A DNA stretch of 64,000 nt from Opitutales bacterium (GTDB lineage: Bacteria; Verrucomicrobiota; Verrucomicrobiia; Opitutales; UBA953). The stretch covers positions 1-64,000 of the forward strand of contig JANRFG010000013.1 of the NCBI GenBank assembly GCA_030725715.1, read 5' to 3'. The first letter of the stretch is position 1; the number at the start of each line of letters is the position of its first letter. The position numbers and the translations under genes are program-made. Of the stretch, positions 1 through 9,669 are shown in pieces. The notes below the pieces were generated by a model. It searched no databases. It was not told the DNA's origin and worked only from the letters and a program-made list of their open reading frames with translations.

Positions 1-371
1 AGCTCTCCCGGCTGCTTACCTTCCGGTTCCTTGAGCTGGTCGCCCCAACCAAGGATACGCGCCTGGGCGCCGTGATGCTCGGCCTTGGTCTTGTCGCCCC
101 GCTCCATCCAGATGCGGGACATCGAGGTGTGGATGTGGATGTCCTTCGGGCGCAGCGTGAGGGCCTGCTCGCCGGCGGCGAGGGCTGCGTCGTATTGACC
201 GGCGGCGAAGTGGACTTCGGCTTTGGCCAGCCAAGCTTCGAAGCAGGCCGGATCGGCCGCGACCGCCGCCGCCAGCTTCGCGAGGGCGCCGGCTTCGTCG
301 CCGATCGCGAAGTCGAACGACGCCTCTTCCGCCAAGGCCAGGGCGCGCGCTGAGGGCGTAGGATCGGACAT
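1..371 (-). CDS. TPR-like repeat protein, truncated by window start ([71 protein letters not shown]...)
   Basis: My translation of the complement from ATG at 371 stays open to the window edge and has TPR-like periodicity; absent from the ORF track because it lacks a stop inside the window. Confidence 0.7.
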   Translation of the reverse strand, partial: MSDPTPSARALALAEEASFDFAIGDEAGALAKLAAAVAADPACFEAWLAKAEVHFAAGQYDAALAAGEQALTLRPKDIHIHTSMSRIWMERGDKTKAEHHGAQARILGWGDQLKEPEGKQPGE

Positions 372-458
372 GCGGACACCGTGCGAGGAGCCCGCGGCAT
401 CGCAAGCGCTCCTTTCACGCTTGGAAAGGGCCCGAGGGGGTCGCAACTTACCCGCATC

Positions 459-1577
459 ATGGATCCTCGCTACGGAAAGCTCGCCGACGTGCTCTGCGGT
501 TTCTCGACCCGTCTCAAGAAGGGGGAGAACGTGCTCATCGACGCCCACGACGTCCCCGAGGACTTCGTCATCGCCCTGATCCGGGCCGCCCGCGAACGCG
601 GCGCCACCCCGATGGTCAACCTCCACAAGGCCCGCGTCGGCCGCGAGATGGTCAAGGGCGGCACCAAGGAACAGTTCAAGCTGGCCGCCGACCACGAGCT
701 CGCCCGCATGAAGAAGATGCAGGCCTACATCGCCGTGCGCGGTTCCGACAACATCTTCGAAGGCAGCGACATCCCGGCCGCCCAGGCCAAGCTCAACGGC
801 GAAATGATGCGTCCGGTCCTCGACCACCGCGTCAACAAGACCAAGTGGGTCGTCCTCCGCTGGCCGACGTCGTCCATGGCCCAGCAGGCCAAGATGAGCA
901 CCGAGGCCTTCGCCGACTTCTACTTCCGCGTCTGCACGCTCGACTACTCCCGCATGATCCCGGGCATGGAAGCCCTCAAGCAGGCCATGATGAAGACCGA
1001 TGAGGTCCACATCGTCGGCCAGGGCACCGACCTGAAGTTCAACATCAAGGGCATGAACGCCATCCCCTGCGGCGGCGAATACAACATCCCCGACGGCGAG
1101 GTCTTCACCGCGCCGATCAAGGACTCCGTCAACGGCGTGCTGCAGTATAACTGCGCCACCATCTACCAGGGCGTCTCGTTCGAGAACATCCGCCTCGTCT
1201 TCCGCAAGGGCAAGATCGTCGAGGCCACCTCGAACAACACCAAGCGCCTCAACGAGATCCTCGATACCGACGGCGGCGCCCGCTTCATCGGCGAGTTCGC
1301 CATCGCCTTCAATCCGCACATCCTCAACCCGATGCAGGACATCCTGTTCGACGAGAAGATCGCGGGCTCCTTCCACTTCACGCCCGGCAAGTGCTACGAG
1401 ACCACCGACAACGGCAACCATTCGTCCATCCACTGGGACATGGTCTGCATCCAGCGCCCCGAATACGGCGGCGGTGAGATCCGTTTCGACGGCCAGGTGA
1501 TCCGCAAAGACGGCCTCTTCCTTCCCAAGCCCCTCCAGAAATTGAATCCCGCATACCTCCTCGGTAAGGCCAAATAA
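459..1577 (+). CDS. Aminopeptidase, M29 (thermophilic metalloprotease) family
   Basis: ORF 381..1577; likely start ATG 459 ([28 protein letters not shown]); M29-like features ([22 protein letters not shown]). Confidence 0.8.
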   Translation: MDPRYGKLADVLCGFSTRLKKGENVLIDAHDVPEDFVIALIRAARERGATPMVNLHKARVGREMVKGGTKEQFKLAADHELARMKKMQAYIAVRGSDNIFEGSDIPAAQAKLNGEMMRPVLDHRVNKTKWVVLRWPTSSMAQQAKMSTEAFADFYFRVCTLDYSRMIPGMEALKQAMMKTDEVHIVGQGTDLKFNIKGMNAIPCGGEYNIPDGEVFTAPIKDSVNGVLQYNCATIYQGVSFENIRLVFRKGKIVEATSNNTKRLNEILDTDGGARFIGEFAIAFNPHILNPMQDILFDEKIAGSFHFTPGKCYETTDNGNHSSIHWDMVCIQRPEYGGGEIRFDGQVIRKDGLFLPKPLQKLNPAYLLGKAK

Positions 1578-1578
1578 C

Positions 1579-2697
1579 ATGGCCAACCAAAAAAAGCCGA
1601 AGAAGGCTCAGCCCAAGCGTCTCGGCTCCCGTCCGCAGGCCCGCACGGCCAAGGCGCTCAAGCGCAAGGCCAAGCCTGCCCCGCACGTGCCCTACGCCGC
1701 CCGTCCGGCCAAGGCCCCGCTCGAAGAAGTCCGTCCGGATGAGATCTTCAAGACCCGCATCCCGGACGAGTTCGAACCCGCCCGCGCCGACAAGATCATC
1801 GCCACGCTGCTCGACGGCGTCAGCCGCTCCCGCGTGCAGAAGGCCCTCGACCTCGGCATGGTGAAGGTCAACGGCCAGACGGCCGATTGCCGCACGCTGC
1901 TCAATCCCGGCGACGCCATCGAAGTCGCCCTGCCCTCCCCCGGCGAGCCCACCGCCCGCCCGGTGAAGATGGCCCTCGAGGTCCTCTTCGAAGACGCGCA
2001 CATCATCGCCGTCAACAAGCCGGCCGGTCTCCTCACGCACCCCGTCCAGGGTTCGGACGAGGTCTCGATCGTCCACGGCCTGCTCCATTACACCAAGGGC
2101 AAGCTCGCCCCGGCCGGCGGCGCGCCCCGCCCCGGCGTCGTGCACCGTCTCGATCGTGAGACCTCCGGCGTCATCGTGCTCGCGAAGACCGACAAGGCCT
2201 ACCACGCGCTCGTCGCGCAGTTCGCCGAACGCACCGCCAAGAAGGAATACCTCGCGCTCGTCGACAAGGCCCCGCGCCTCCTCTCCGGCGTCATCAACGC
2301 CAACATCGACCGCCACCGCACCGTCCGCGTGCGCATGGCCGTCCGTGAAGACGGCCGCGAAGCCATCACCGACTGGCGCGTCGAAGAAAAATACGGCGTC
2401 GAAGCCGCGCTCGTCCGCGCCTTCCCGCACACCGGCCGCACGCACCAGATCCGTGTCCACCTCGCGCACATCACGCACCCGATCCTCGGCGACCGCACCT
2501 ACGGCAAGTTCGACGTCCCGAGCTACACCGGCTGGCCGATGCCCCGCGTGATGCTCCACGCCCACAAGCTGACCCTGACGCACCCTCAGACCGGCAAGCC
2601 GCTCACGATCACCGTCGAGCCGCCCAAGGACTTCCAGGAGCTCAAGGAATGGCTGGCCAAGAAGTTCGGACGTAAGTCGTACCTTCTTCCCGCGTAA
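1579..2697 (+). CDS. RluA-family pseudouridine synthase with N-terminal S4 domain
   Basis: Motifs NKPAGLLTHP, GVVHRLDRETSGVIVLAKT, HTGRTHQIRVHLAHI. Confidence 0.92.
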   Translation: MANQKKPKKAQPKRLGSRPQARTAKALKRKAKPAPHVPYAARPAKAPLEEVRPDEIFKTRIPDEFEPARADKIIATLLDGVSRSRVQKALDLGMVKVNGQTADCRTLLNPGDAIEVALPSPGEPTARPVKMALEVLFEDAHIIAVNKPAGLLTHPVQGSDEVSIVHGLLHYTKGKLAPAGGAPRPGVVHRLDRETSGVIVLAKTDKAYHALVAQFAERTAKKEYLALVDKAPRLLSGVINANIDRHRTVRVRMAVREDGREAITDWRVEEKYGVEAALVRAFPHTGRTHQIRVHLAHITHPILGDRTYGKFDVPSYTGWPMPRVMLHAHKLTLTHPQTGKPLTITVEPPKDFQELKEWLAKKFGRKSYLLPA

Positions 2698-2706
2698 GCG
2701 GTATAA

Positions 2707-2734
2707 GCGGTTGGCGGTTAGCGGTTGGCGGTTG
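2707..2734. repeat. Short tandem heptamer repeat, GCGGTTG/GCGGTTA x4
   Basis: Read directly: GCGGTTG GCGGTTA GCGGTTG GCGGTTG, preceded by GCGGTATAA. Confidence 0.85.
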
Positions 2735-2817
2735 GGAGCAGCCATGGGGATATGCTGCCCTAGGTAGGGACGTGATCACCATCGCCCCCTCGCGCACTCG
2801 AGCCCTCCGGTCCTCGT

Positions 2818-4230
2818 CTAGTATCCCTTCTGGCCGGGCTTAGGCACTTTGCTCGGGGCTTTCCAGTCGGCAGGCAGGATCTTCGCGGCGGTCAGCGGGT
2901 CGTTGTCGCCGTCGGCTTTCATCTCGGCGGCGAGCTTGGCGAGCATCTCCTTGATACGCTCGGCATGCTCCGGGAGCGTCGACAGGTCCTTGGTCTCGTA
3001 AGGGTCGGCCTGGAGATCGAAGAGTTGGGTACGGTCGACGTGCGGATAACGGATGAGCTTCCAGCGTCCGTCGCTGAGCGCCTTCTGGATGCTCCTGTAA
3101 CCGAACATCAGGAACGGGCGGGCGGACTGGCTCGGATCCTTGAGCACGGCGGCGAACTCGCGTCCGTTGGAACCCGGCGGCGTAGTGACGCCGCAGAGCT
3201 TGCCGAGCGTGGGCAGGACGTCGAAGAGGTAGCACATCGCCTCGCTGCGCTTGTCCGCGGCGATACCAGGTCCGGCGACGATCAGCGGCACGCGCATGGA
3301 GTGCTCATAGAGGTTCTGCTTGCCGATGAGGCCGTGCGAACCGCGGGCCACGCCGGAGTCGGCGGCGTAGACGATGATCGTATTGGCGGCGTAGGGTGAG
3401 GCGTCGACGGCGTCGAGGACGCGGCCGACCTGGACGTCGAGGAAGGAGATGTAACGATAATACTCGGCCAGCATGGTCTTCACGTCGGCCTCGGGACGCG
3501 GCCACTTCATCAGCTGCTCATCACGGATGACCATCTGGCCGTTGTCGAACGGATGCTGCGGCAGGAAGTTCGGCGGCAACGGGATCGAGGCCGGCGCATA
3601 ATCGATCGGGAACCCTTCCGGGACGATGTGGGGGTCATGCGGTCCGTCGAAGGCGAGATACGAGAAGAACGGCTGCTTGCCGTCCTGCGACTTCAGGAAC
3701 GCGAGGGTCTCGTCGGTGGCCTCCTCGCAAAGGTGTTTCGGGGAGATCTTCGAAGGGGTGAGCTTACCGGTCGGCAGCATGTCACTGGTCGGCGCCTTAA
3801 GCGGATTGGCCATTCCACCCACGAAGAGCGCTTTGGCCTGCTGGAAGGACTTAGGGATCGAAGGCGGGCCGTTATGCCACTTGCCGGCAGCGAAGGTCGC
3901 GTAGCCGGCCGCGCCGAAAGCGTGAGGCCAGGTCTGATGCTTCAGCAGCTTCTCGTCGATCTGCGCCAACGAGCGACCGGATAGCAGCATCGCCCGCGAA
4001 GGAACGCAGGTCGCGCCTTGGTTGCCGCCCTGCATGTAAGCGCGGGTGAAAGCGACGCCGCGCTTCACGAGGCGATCGAGGTTCGGGGTCTTGATGACCG
4101 GATTGCCCAAGGCCGCGATGGTATCGGCGCGTTGGTCGTCGGCGAAGATGAAGACGATATTCGGGGGCTGGGCGGCGGTCAGGGACACGACCGTGACCAG
4201 TAAAGCAAGGCAGAGACGGGGCAGGCTCAT
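2818..4230 (-). CDS. Secreted type I sulfatase
   Basis: Signal peptide, PNIVFIFADDQRADT, formylglycine motif CVPSR (C-x-P-S-R), GKWHNG. Confidence 0.92.
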   Translation of the reverse strand: MSLPRLCLALLVTVVSLTAAQPPNIVFIFADDQRADTIAALGNPVIKTPNLDRLVKRGVAFTRAYMQGGNQGATCVPSRAMLLSGRSLAQIDEKLLKHQTWPHAFGAAGYATFAAGKWHNGPPSIPKSFQQAKALFVGGMANPLKAPTSDMLPTGKLTPSKISPKHLCEEATDETLAFLKSQDGKQPFFSYLAFDGPHDPHIVPEGFPIDYAPASIPLPPNFLPQHPFDNGQMVIRDEQLMKWPRPEADVKTMLAEYYRYISFLDVQVGRVLDAVDASPYAANTIIVYAADSGVARGSHGLIGKQNLYEHSMRVPLIVAGPGIAADKRSEAMCYLFDVLPTLGKLCGVTTPPGSNGREFAAVLKDPSQSARPFLMFGYRSIQKALSDGRWKLIRYPHVDRTQLFDLQADPYETKDLSTLPEHAERIKEMLAKLAAEMKADGDNDPLTAAKILPADWKAPSKVPKPGQKGY

Positions 4231-4270
4231 GGCCTCATCAAGCCCGCCCGCCCAGGTAAGGCAACCCCTT

Positions 4271-5191
4271 TTAGGCGTTGAAGCCGTGGTGACCGTCCTG
4301 CTTCCGGTGCTCCGGGACGTCCGGTTCGACGTGCACCAGCACCGAAATCACCTCGGGGTGGGACTTCAGGATATCGGACTTGATGCGGCCCGCGATGGCA
4401 TGCCCTTCGGCCACCGTAGCGGTCTCGGCCACCTGCAGGTGGAAATCGACCTCGAAGCGGTCGCCCAGACGACGGGCCCGGAAGGCGTGGAAACCCTTGG
4501 CCCCGGGGGCCGCGAGGATGTGCTCACTGAGGTCATGCAGCACGTGCGCCGCGGGAGCGGTATCGAGCAGGTCTTCGCAGGCGCCTTTGAAGAGTTTAAT
4601 ACCCTCAGAACCCAGCCAGCCGGCGAGTACGAGGCCGACGACCTTATCCAGAGCGCGCCAATCTGGGTTCACGTTAGCCACGACGACCGCGACCAAGGCG
4701 AGCAGCGAAGCCACGGCGTCGGCGCGGTGGTCCGTGGCGTTGGCCATGAGCAGGCGCGAGCCGAGACGTTCAGCCTGCCGGCGCGCATACTGATAGAAAC
4801 CTTCCTTGATGAGCAACGCCCCGCCGGCGACCCAAGCGGCGGCGAGACCCGGCTGAGCGACCTCGGCGCCGCTGACGAGCGCGGAGAGCGACTGCCAGGC
4901 GAGGCCGAGGCAGAAGATGAGCACCAGCGACGAGATGAGCATCGTCGCCAAGGTGGAAAAGCGATGATGGCCGTAGGGATGATCGTCGTCCTTGGGAAGA
5001 TGGGCGAACTTCAGGCCGATGATGGCCGCGATGTCGCTGGCGATATCGACCAGCGAGTGGATGCCGTCGGCGACCAAAGCCTGCGAGGACGCAATGATTC
5101 CCACGCTCAGCTTGGCTCCCGCCATGAGGACGTTGACCGCCAGGCTGAGCGCCACGGTCAGACCGCCCTCGTGCTGCAGCGTCGTGCTCAT
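4271..5191 (-). CDS. Cation diffusion facilitator family transporter
   Basis: Multiple TM segments with ADGIHSLVDIASD and DDDHPYGHHRF motifs; NATDHRADAVAS. Confidence 0.9.
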   Translation of the reverse strand: MSTTLQHEGGLTVALSLAVNVLMAGAKLSVGIIASSQALVADGIHSLVDIASDIAAIIGLKFAHLPKDDDHPYGHHRFSTLATMLISSLVLIFCLGLAWQSLSALVSGAEVAQPGLAAAWVAGGALLIKEGFYQYARRQAERLGSRLLMANATDHRADAVASLLALVAVVVANVNPDWRALDKVVGLVLAGWLGSEGIKLFKGACEDLLDTAPAAHVLHDLSEHILAAPGAKGFHAFRARRLGDRFEVDFHLQVAETATVAEGHAIAGRIKSDILKSHPEVISVLVHVEPDVPEHRKQDGHHGFNA

Positions 5192-5832
5192 TTGGGCGAG
5201 TTCGCTTTGATCAGGTCAGCCTCGGCGACCCAGTCGATCCGGACGAGCTTGGCCTCGGCGACGGCCGGGTGGCCATTCAGTTCACAGACCAGAGCTTCGA
5301 GCTGCCCCCACGGGGCGCCGCCGGGCTGCTTACGCCAGGCATCGAGACGGAGGAGGACTTCTTCGTGGCCGGCCCAGGCTGCGGCGACGTCACCAGAAGC
5401 GATCTTCACCTCGGCCGCCTGATGGCCGGGCTTGAGCTTGAGGGCGATCCGGTCCGCGAAGGTGAACGCATAAGCCGAAACGGGGCCAGGCTCAGCCAAG
5501 GCGACGCCGGCGGCATAGGTCTCCTTGATCAGGATATGCTCCTCGGGCAGTTCCTTGCCTTCGGGCGAATAGCGGCGCGTGCCGCCGGTGACGAGCGTGC
5601 GGACCTTGCCTCCGTCCTTGGCTTCCGCGACCTGCTCGAAGAGGACGTAGGCGCCGTAGAATCCCTTCTGCTGGACCGCGTAGTCATACATCATCGGGGC
5701 CATGCTCAGGGAAGAGCGCACCATCCGGAGCTGGTTCTGCTTCTCGCTGCCGCAGGACTTGCCGCCGAGCAGGACCATGACGCCCAACAAGGCGCCGACC
5801 AGGAAGATGACGAAACGTTCGCGCTGACCCAT
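5188..5832 (-). CDS. Hypothetical membrane-anchored protein
   Basis: N-terminal TM helix; start overlaps downstream CDF gene by 4 bp (ATGA). Confidence 0.65.
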   Translation of the reverse strand: MGQRERFVIFLVGALLGVMVLLGGKSCGSEKQNQLRMVRSSLSMAPMMYDYAVQQKGFYGAYVLFEQVAEAKDGGKVRTLVTGGTRRYSPEGKELPEEHILIKETYAAGVALAEPGPVSAYAFTFADRIALKLKPGHQAAEVKIASGDVAAAWAGHEEVLLRLDAWRKQPGGAPWGQLEALVCELNGHPAVAEAKLVRIDWVAEADLIKANSPK

Positions 5833-5929
5833 GCCGAGACTTCAGCCGAGGAAGCCCACCGGGGCAAGGAGAAGCCTCCGGCAGTGCGTTTGGCGTTGGA
5901 AAATCACCCGCGGACGCCAAAACAGCCTC

Positions 5930-6334
5930 ATGCTTCAGGCCACCGTCGAGACCCGCGTCCGCTTCGCCGAGACCGATGCGATGGGCGTCACCTACCACGG
6001 CAATTACCTCCCTTGGTTCGAGATGGCCCGCGTCGCCCTGCTCGACCAACTCGGCACCCCGTATCGCCAGCTCGAGCAGGAGGGCTTCCTGCTGCCCGTC
6101 CTCGAGACCGGCCTGACCTACCACCGCCCTTCCCGCTTCGACGACCGTGTGCGCATCACGGTGACCCTGGCCGAGAAACCCAAGGCCCGCCTCCGACTCA
6201 CCTACCGGGTCGAGCGCGACGGCGAGCTGCTCGTCGAAGGCTTCACCATCCACGCCTTCGTGAACCGCGAGTTCAAGGCCGTGCGCCCTCCGGACAACGT
6301 CGAGGCCGCGATGCGTCAAGCCTTCGGAGCCTGA
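5930..6334 (+). CDS. Acyl-CoA thioesterase (YbgC/4HBT family)
   Basis: VRFAETDAMGVTYHGNYLPWFEMARVALLDQLG hot-dog fold signature; start chosen at ATG 5930. Confidence 0.88.
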   Translation: MLQATVETRVRFAETDAMGVTYHGNYLPWFEMARVALLDQLGTPYRQLEQEGFLLPVLETGLTYHRPSRFDDRVRITVTLAEKPKARLRLTYRVERDGELLVEGFTIHAFVNREFKAVRPPDNVEAAMRQAFGA

Positions 6335-6338
6335 TTTC

Positions 6339-6989
6339 ATGAAGATCGCCGCCGCCCCGCTGGGGCCTTTCGAAACCAACGCCTACCTCGTCGTCGCCGA
6401 GAACGGCAAGGACTGCTGTGTCATCGACGCCCCCAAGGACGCCGGCCCGCTGTTGCTCGCGGAGATCAAGAAGCAAGGCCTCAACCTGACGCACCTGCTC
6501 ATCACGCACGGCCACTGGGACCACATGTGCGATGGGCGCTATTTCGCCGACGCCGGCGCCAAGGTCATCGCCCACAAGGACGACCAACAGCTCATCGAGA
6601 ACATCGAAGCGTATCGTAATCGCTACCAGTCGATGATCCCGTCGCTCTCCGACGACGACTTCCGCTCGGTCAAGGTCGACCGCTGGGTGGATGACGGCGA
6701 CGTCGTCGAGACCTGCGGCTACAAGTTCGAGATCCGACATGTGCCTGGCCACTGCCCCGGCAGCATCCTCTTCTACGCCGCCGACCAGAAGATCGCCTTC
6801 ACCGGCGATGCCATCTTCAAGGGCTCCGTCGGCCGGACCGACCTCCCCAACGGCGACTGGAACCAGCTCCTGACCTCGATCCGGAAGCGCATCTACAGCC
6901 TGCCGGACGATGTCGTCCTCCTGCCGGGCCACGGCGGCCAGACCTCGGTGGGCGTCGAGAAGCAGACCAATCCGTACGCCAAGCCCTGA
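6339..6989 (+). CDS. MBL-fold metallo-hydrolase (glyoxalase II-like)
   Basis: THGHWDHMCDGRYF, HVPGHCPGSILFY, FTGDAIFKGSVGRTDLP, LPGHGGQT. Confidence 0.92.
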   Translation: MKIAAAPLGPFETNAYLVVAENGKDCCVIDAPKDAGPLLLAEIKKQGLNLTHLLITHGHWDHMCDGRYFADAGAKVIAHKDDQQLIENIEAYRNRYQSMIPSLSDDDFRSVKVDRWVDDGDVVETCGYKFEIRHVPGHCPGSILFYAADQKIAFTGDAIFKGSVGRTDLPNGDWNQLLTSIRKRIYSLPDDVVLLPGHGGQTSVGVEKQTNPYAKP

Positions 6990-6994
6990 GCCGC

Positions 6995-7507
6995 GTGCCG
7001 ACCCCCTGCCCCTTCCTGCCGTCCTGCGGCCGCCCGCTCTCCTGGCGCGACCTCAACGCCCTGCGTGACGACCGCGGGCCCGAGCTCTATCGCCTCTGCC
7101 TGGAATACGGCCAGCAGCTCTGGTTGGACGACCTACCCGCGCGGGCGCTGCTCGCCGTCGACCGGGCGCTTTATTGCGACGTCCCCGGAGACGCGGGCGT
7201 GCTGACCGAATATCCCATGCCCTATCGCGCCATCGGCTGGATGGTGAAGCAGCCGGCCGACACCTTCACCGGCAACGCGCGGGTGCATTACCAGCACCTC
7301 GCCGACCGCGTGCGCGGCGAGCGAGCGGACCTCAAGAAGTGGCGTGCCTGGGCCGCCTGGGCCGTCACGCGATACGTCCGCCCGGACCTCACCGGCGACC
7401 CTAAGCATATCGTCTCCGAGCCCACCCACGCCGAGATCGAAGCCGGCCTCAGCACCTATGGCGTGAGCGGTGAAATAGACGAGTGGCGCCGCGCCCTCGC
7501 CGACTGA
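6995..7507 (+). CDS. Hypothetical protein
   Basis: 170-codon ORF (GTG start) between MBL and cupin genes on the same strand; no antisense candidate with recognisable motifs. Confidence 0.6.
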   Translation: MPTPCPFLPSCGRPLSWRDLNALRDDRGPELYRLCLEYGQQLWLDDLPARALLAVDRALYCDVPGDAGVLTEYPMPYRAIGWMVKQPADTFTGNARVHYQHLADRVRGERADLKKWRAWAAWAVTRYVRPDLTGDPKHIVSEPTHAEIEAGLSTYGVSGEIDEWRRALAD

Positions 7508-7526
7508 ACCCACCTGCTATTTCCCT

Positions 7527-8171
7527 ATGAATCTCCACGCTGACCATTCCCTCCGCATCGTCGTCGACGGGACCGACCTACAGGCGGGCAGAGCAGGAGA
7601 ACGCCCACTGGAGCAGCGCGAAGTCCCGGCACCTAGCCGCATCACCCTTCGCTCGTTCGAAGCCGGCGAGACCTGGTCGCACGACGGAGGCAAGTTGCTC
7701 GAAGTGCTCGTCGTCCGCGGGCTCGTGAAAGTGAACGGCGAAGACCTCGGACCCGCGTCCTACGCCCGACTCGCGCCGGGCGTATCCGCCGCGTTCACCG
7801 CCGTCGAGGCCAGCATGGTCTACCTGAACGAACGCACGCCTTCAGAGCCGGAAACGGACTCTTACGCGCTCCGTGGCGCGGACTTGGACTGGCGGCAAGG
7901 CATGGTCCCGGGACTCAAGGTCACCTCATTGCACCAAGGCCTGATCAAGCATACCGCCTTGGTGCGCTGGGCTCCCGAGACGCGTTTCAATCCGCACACC
8001 CACGTCGGCGGCGAAGAAATCCTCGTCCTCGAAGGGGTCTTCCGCGACGAGCATGGCAGCTATCCCGCCGGCACGTGGATCCGCAGCCCGCATATGAGCC
8101 ACCACCGGCCGTTCACCGGTCCGGAAGGCGCGACCATCCTCGTCAAAGTCGGCCACCTCGACGTGGCCTAA
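7527..8171 (+). CDS. Cupin (ChrR-like) domain protein
   Basis: VRWAPETRFNPHTHVGGEEILVLEGVFRDEHGSYPAGTWIRSPHMSHH. Confidence 0.85.
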   Translation: MNLHADHSLRIVVDGTDLQAGRAGERPLEQREVPAPSRITLRSFEAGETWSHDGGKLLEVLVVRGLVKVNGEDLGPASYARLAPGVSAAFTAVEASMVYLNERTPSEPETDSYALRGADLDWRQGMVPGLKVTSLHQGLIKHTALVRWAPETRFNPHTHVGGEEILVLEGVFRDEHGSYPAGTWIRSPHMSHHRPFTGPEGATILVKVGHLDVA

Positions 8172-8175
8172 GCCG

Positions 8176-8859
8176 TCACTTCGACAGGTCCAGAATCTCG
8201 GCCTCGAGCGCGATCGTCCGTCCGCCGGCGCCGCCGAGGAGCGTCTTTGCGCCGGGCTTCACCGTGATCGTCGTGTTCGTGCGCGAGACCGCGACCTGCG
8301 GAGCAGGGGCGTCCACGATGACCGCCTTGTGCAGGACGAGTTCGACCGACTGACCGAGGCGGGAGAGCGTGAGCGCCTCGCGTTTCTCGTCATAGGACTT
8401 GAGCGTCCAGCCATCGATGCGACGGCCCAGCGGGACCCACTGGCGCTTACCAGCGGCATCTTCGATCGAGAACAGCTTGTCCTTGGTCAGCACGCCATGG
8501 AAGAACGGCAGGTTGCTCTTGGCGCGGGCGGGAGCGGCCGGGGCGGCAGGCGTCACCGCCGGGAACGGGGCCGGTGCCGGCGGGGCCTCGCGGGACTCCG
8601 CGACCGCTTCAAGCGTGAGAGTACCGTCCTTGTTGACCTTCGGGGTGACCGTGAAGACCACGCCCTCCTCGGCTGAGCCCACGCGGATGGTCGTCTGCTT
8701 GCCGTCGACCGTGATCACCGTCGGTTCGGCGTAGACCTCCGGCTTACCGTCCTTGTCCGGGCGCATGAACGTGGCCTTCACCTTCAGGTGGGTCGGCACG
8801 GCGTCATCGGCCGCGAAGGCCGTGGAGACCAGCAGGACGGCGAGCAAGGAGCGGAGCAT
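8176..8859 (-). CDS. Secreted protein with secretin-like and PilP/GspC-HR-like beta motifs (paralogue A)
   Basis: Signal peptide; EPTVITVDGKQTTIRVG...GVVFTVTPKVNKDGTLTLEAV, then LFSIEDAAGKRQWVPLGRRIDGWTLKSYDEKREALTLSRLGQSVELVLHK. Confidence 0.65.
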   Translation of the reverse strand: MLRSLLAVLLVSTAFAADDAVPTHLKVKATFMRPDKDGKPEVYAEPTVITVDGKQTTIRVGSAEEGVVFTVTPKVNKDGTLTLEAVAESREAPPAPAPFPAVTPAAPAAPARAKSNLPFFHGVLTKDKLFSIEDAAGKRQWVPLGRRIDGWTLKSYDEKREALTLSRLGQSVELVLHKAVIVDAPAPQVAVSRTNTTITVKPGAKTLLGGAGGRTIALEAEILDLSK

Positions 8860-8862
8860 GGC

Positions 8863-9606
8863 TTAGCGGGCGACCGGTGCGGCCACCGGCGTGGCGGAGA
8901 CGATGCCGCTGACGGAAAGTTCGAGGCCGCCGACGCCGGGGACCTTGGCGATCTCACCGGGGCGGACCGTCACGACCGTGCTGAGTTCGCTGGCCGAGGC
9001 TTCGATGGAGGACTTGTAGAGATGCAGTTCCTGCTGGGTCGCGCCCTGCGAGACCGTGAGGACGTTGGTCTCGACGTCGAAGGCCTCGAGTTTCCAACCT
9101 TCGACGGTCGCACCGAGCTTGTACCAGCGGCGGGCGCTGCGGCTGTCCTGGATGGAGAACAGCCCTTCCTTCGCGAGCACCGAGTAGAAGACCAGCGTGC
9201 CGTCATGGTCCTTGGATTCGCGCTTACGCTCGCGCTTGGCGTCCTTGGGGTCGACGACCTCCGGCTTGTGGCTGATCGAGACGCGGACCGAGATGCTGAG
9301 CATGCCGTCGGGCTGGACGGTCGGGGAGATCACCAGTTCCATCGAGGTCTCCGGCTTGCCCTTCGGGTCCTTGGGGTCCGGCTTGCCGGCGACCGAGACG
9401 CGGGCCTCGGAACCCGAGATCACGGAGACGGACGGGAAACTCATCAGGTCGGACTTGCCGGTCTTCGGGTCGATGTGCGAGACCGTGCCGCGGACCGTCA
9501 CGGTAGGCGGCGGGGCGGGCGGAGCCGGCGTCGCGGCAGCCAGGCCAAGGGACGTCAGGACGCCGAGCGCGAGCAGGAGGAAGCGGGGGGCCATGGGGAT
9601 GGGCAT
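8863..9606 (-). CDS. Secreted protein, paralogue B of 8176..8859
   Basis: Signal peptide; FPSVSVISGSEARVSVAG...MELVISPTVQPDGMLSISVRV, then LFSIQDSRSARRWYKLGATVEGWKLEAFDVETNVLTVSQGATQQELHLYK. Start uncertain (ORF opens at 9630). Confidence 0.65.
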   Translation of the reverse strand: MPIPMAPRFLLLALGVLTSLGLAAATPAPPAPPPTVTVRGTVSHIDPKTGKSDLMSFPSVSVISGSEARVSVAGKPDPKDPKGKPETSMELVISPTVQPDGMLSISVRVSISHKPEVVDPKDAKRERKRESKDHDGTLVFYSVLAKEGLFSIQDSRSARRWYKLGATVEGWKLEAFDVETNVLTVSQGATQQELHLYKSSIEASASELSTVVTVRPGEIAKVPGVGGLELSVSGIVSATPVAAPVAR

Positions 9607-9669
9607 GGTTCTATTTCCTTTATACCCCATCGCGAGGTAAAAGGTTGCATCCCGCGGCCCAGAAAGGCT

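Noticed and set aside
2707-2734. CRISPR-like repeat
   Set aside because: Heptamer units are directly adjacent with no spacers and no cas genes in the window.
1378-2745. 455-aa minus-strand ORF
   Set aside because: Antisense to the M29 aminopeptidase end and the RluA-family gene; shadow ORF.
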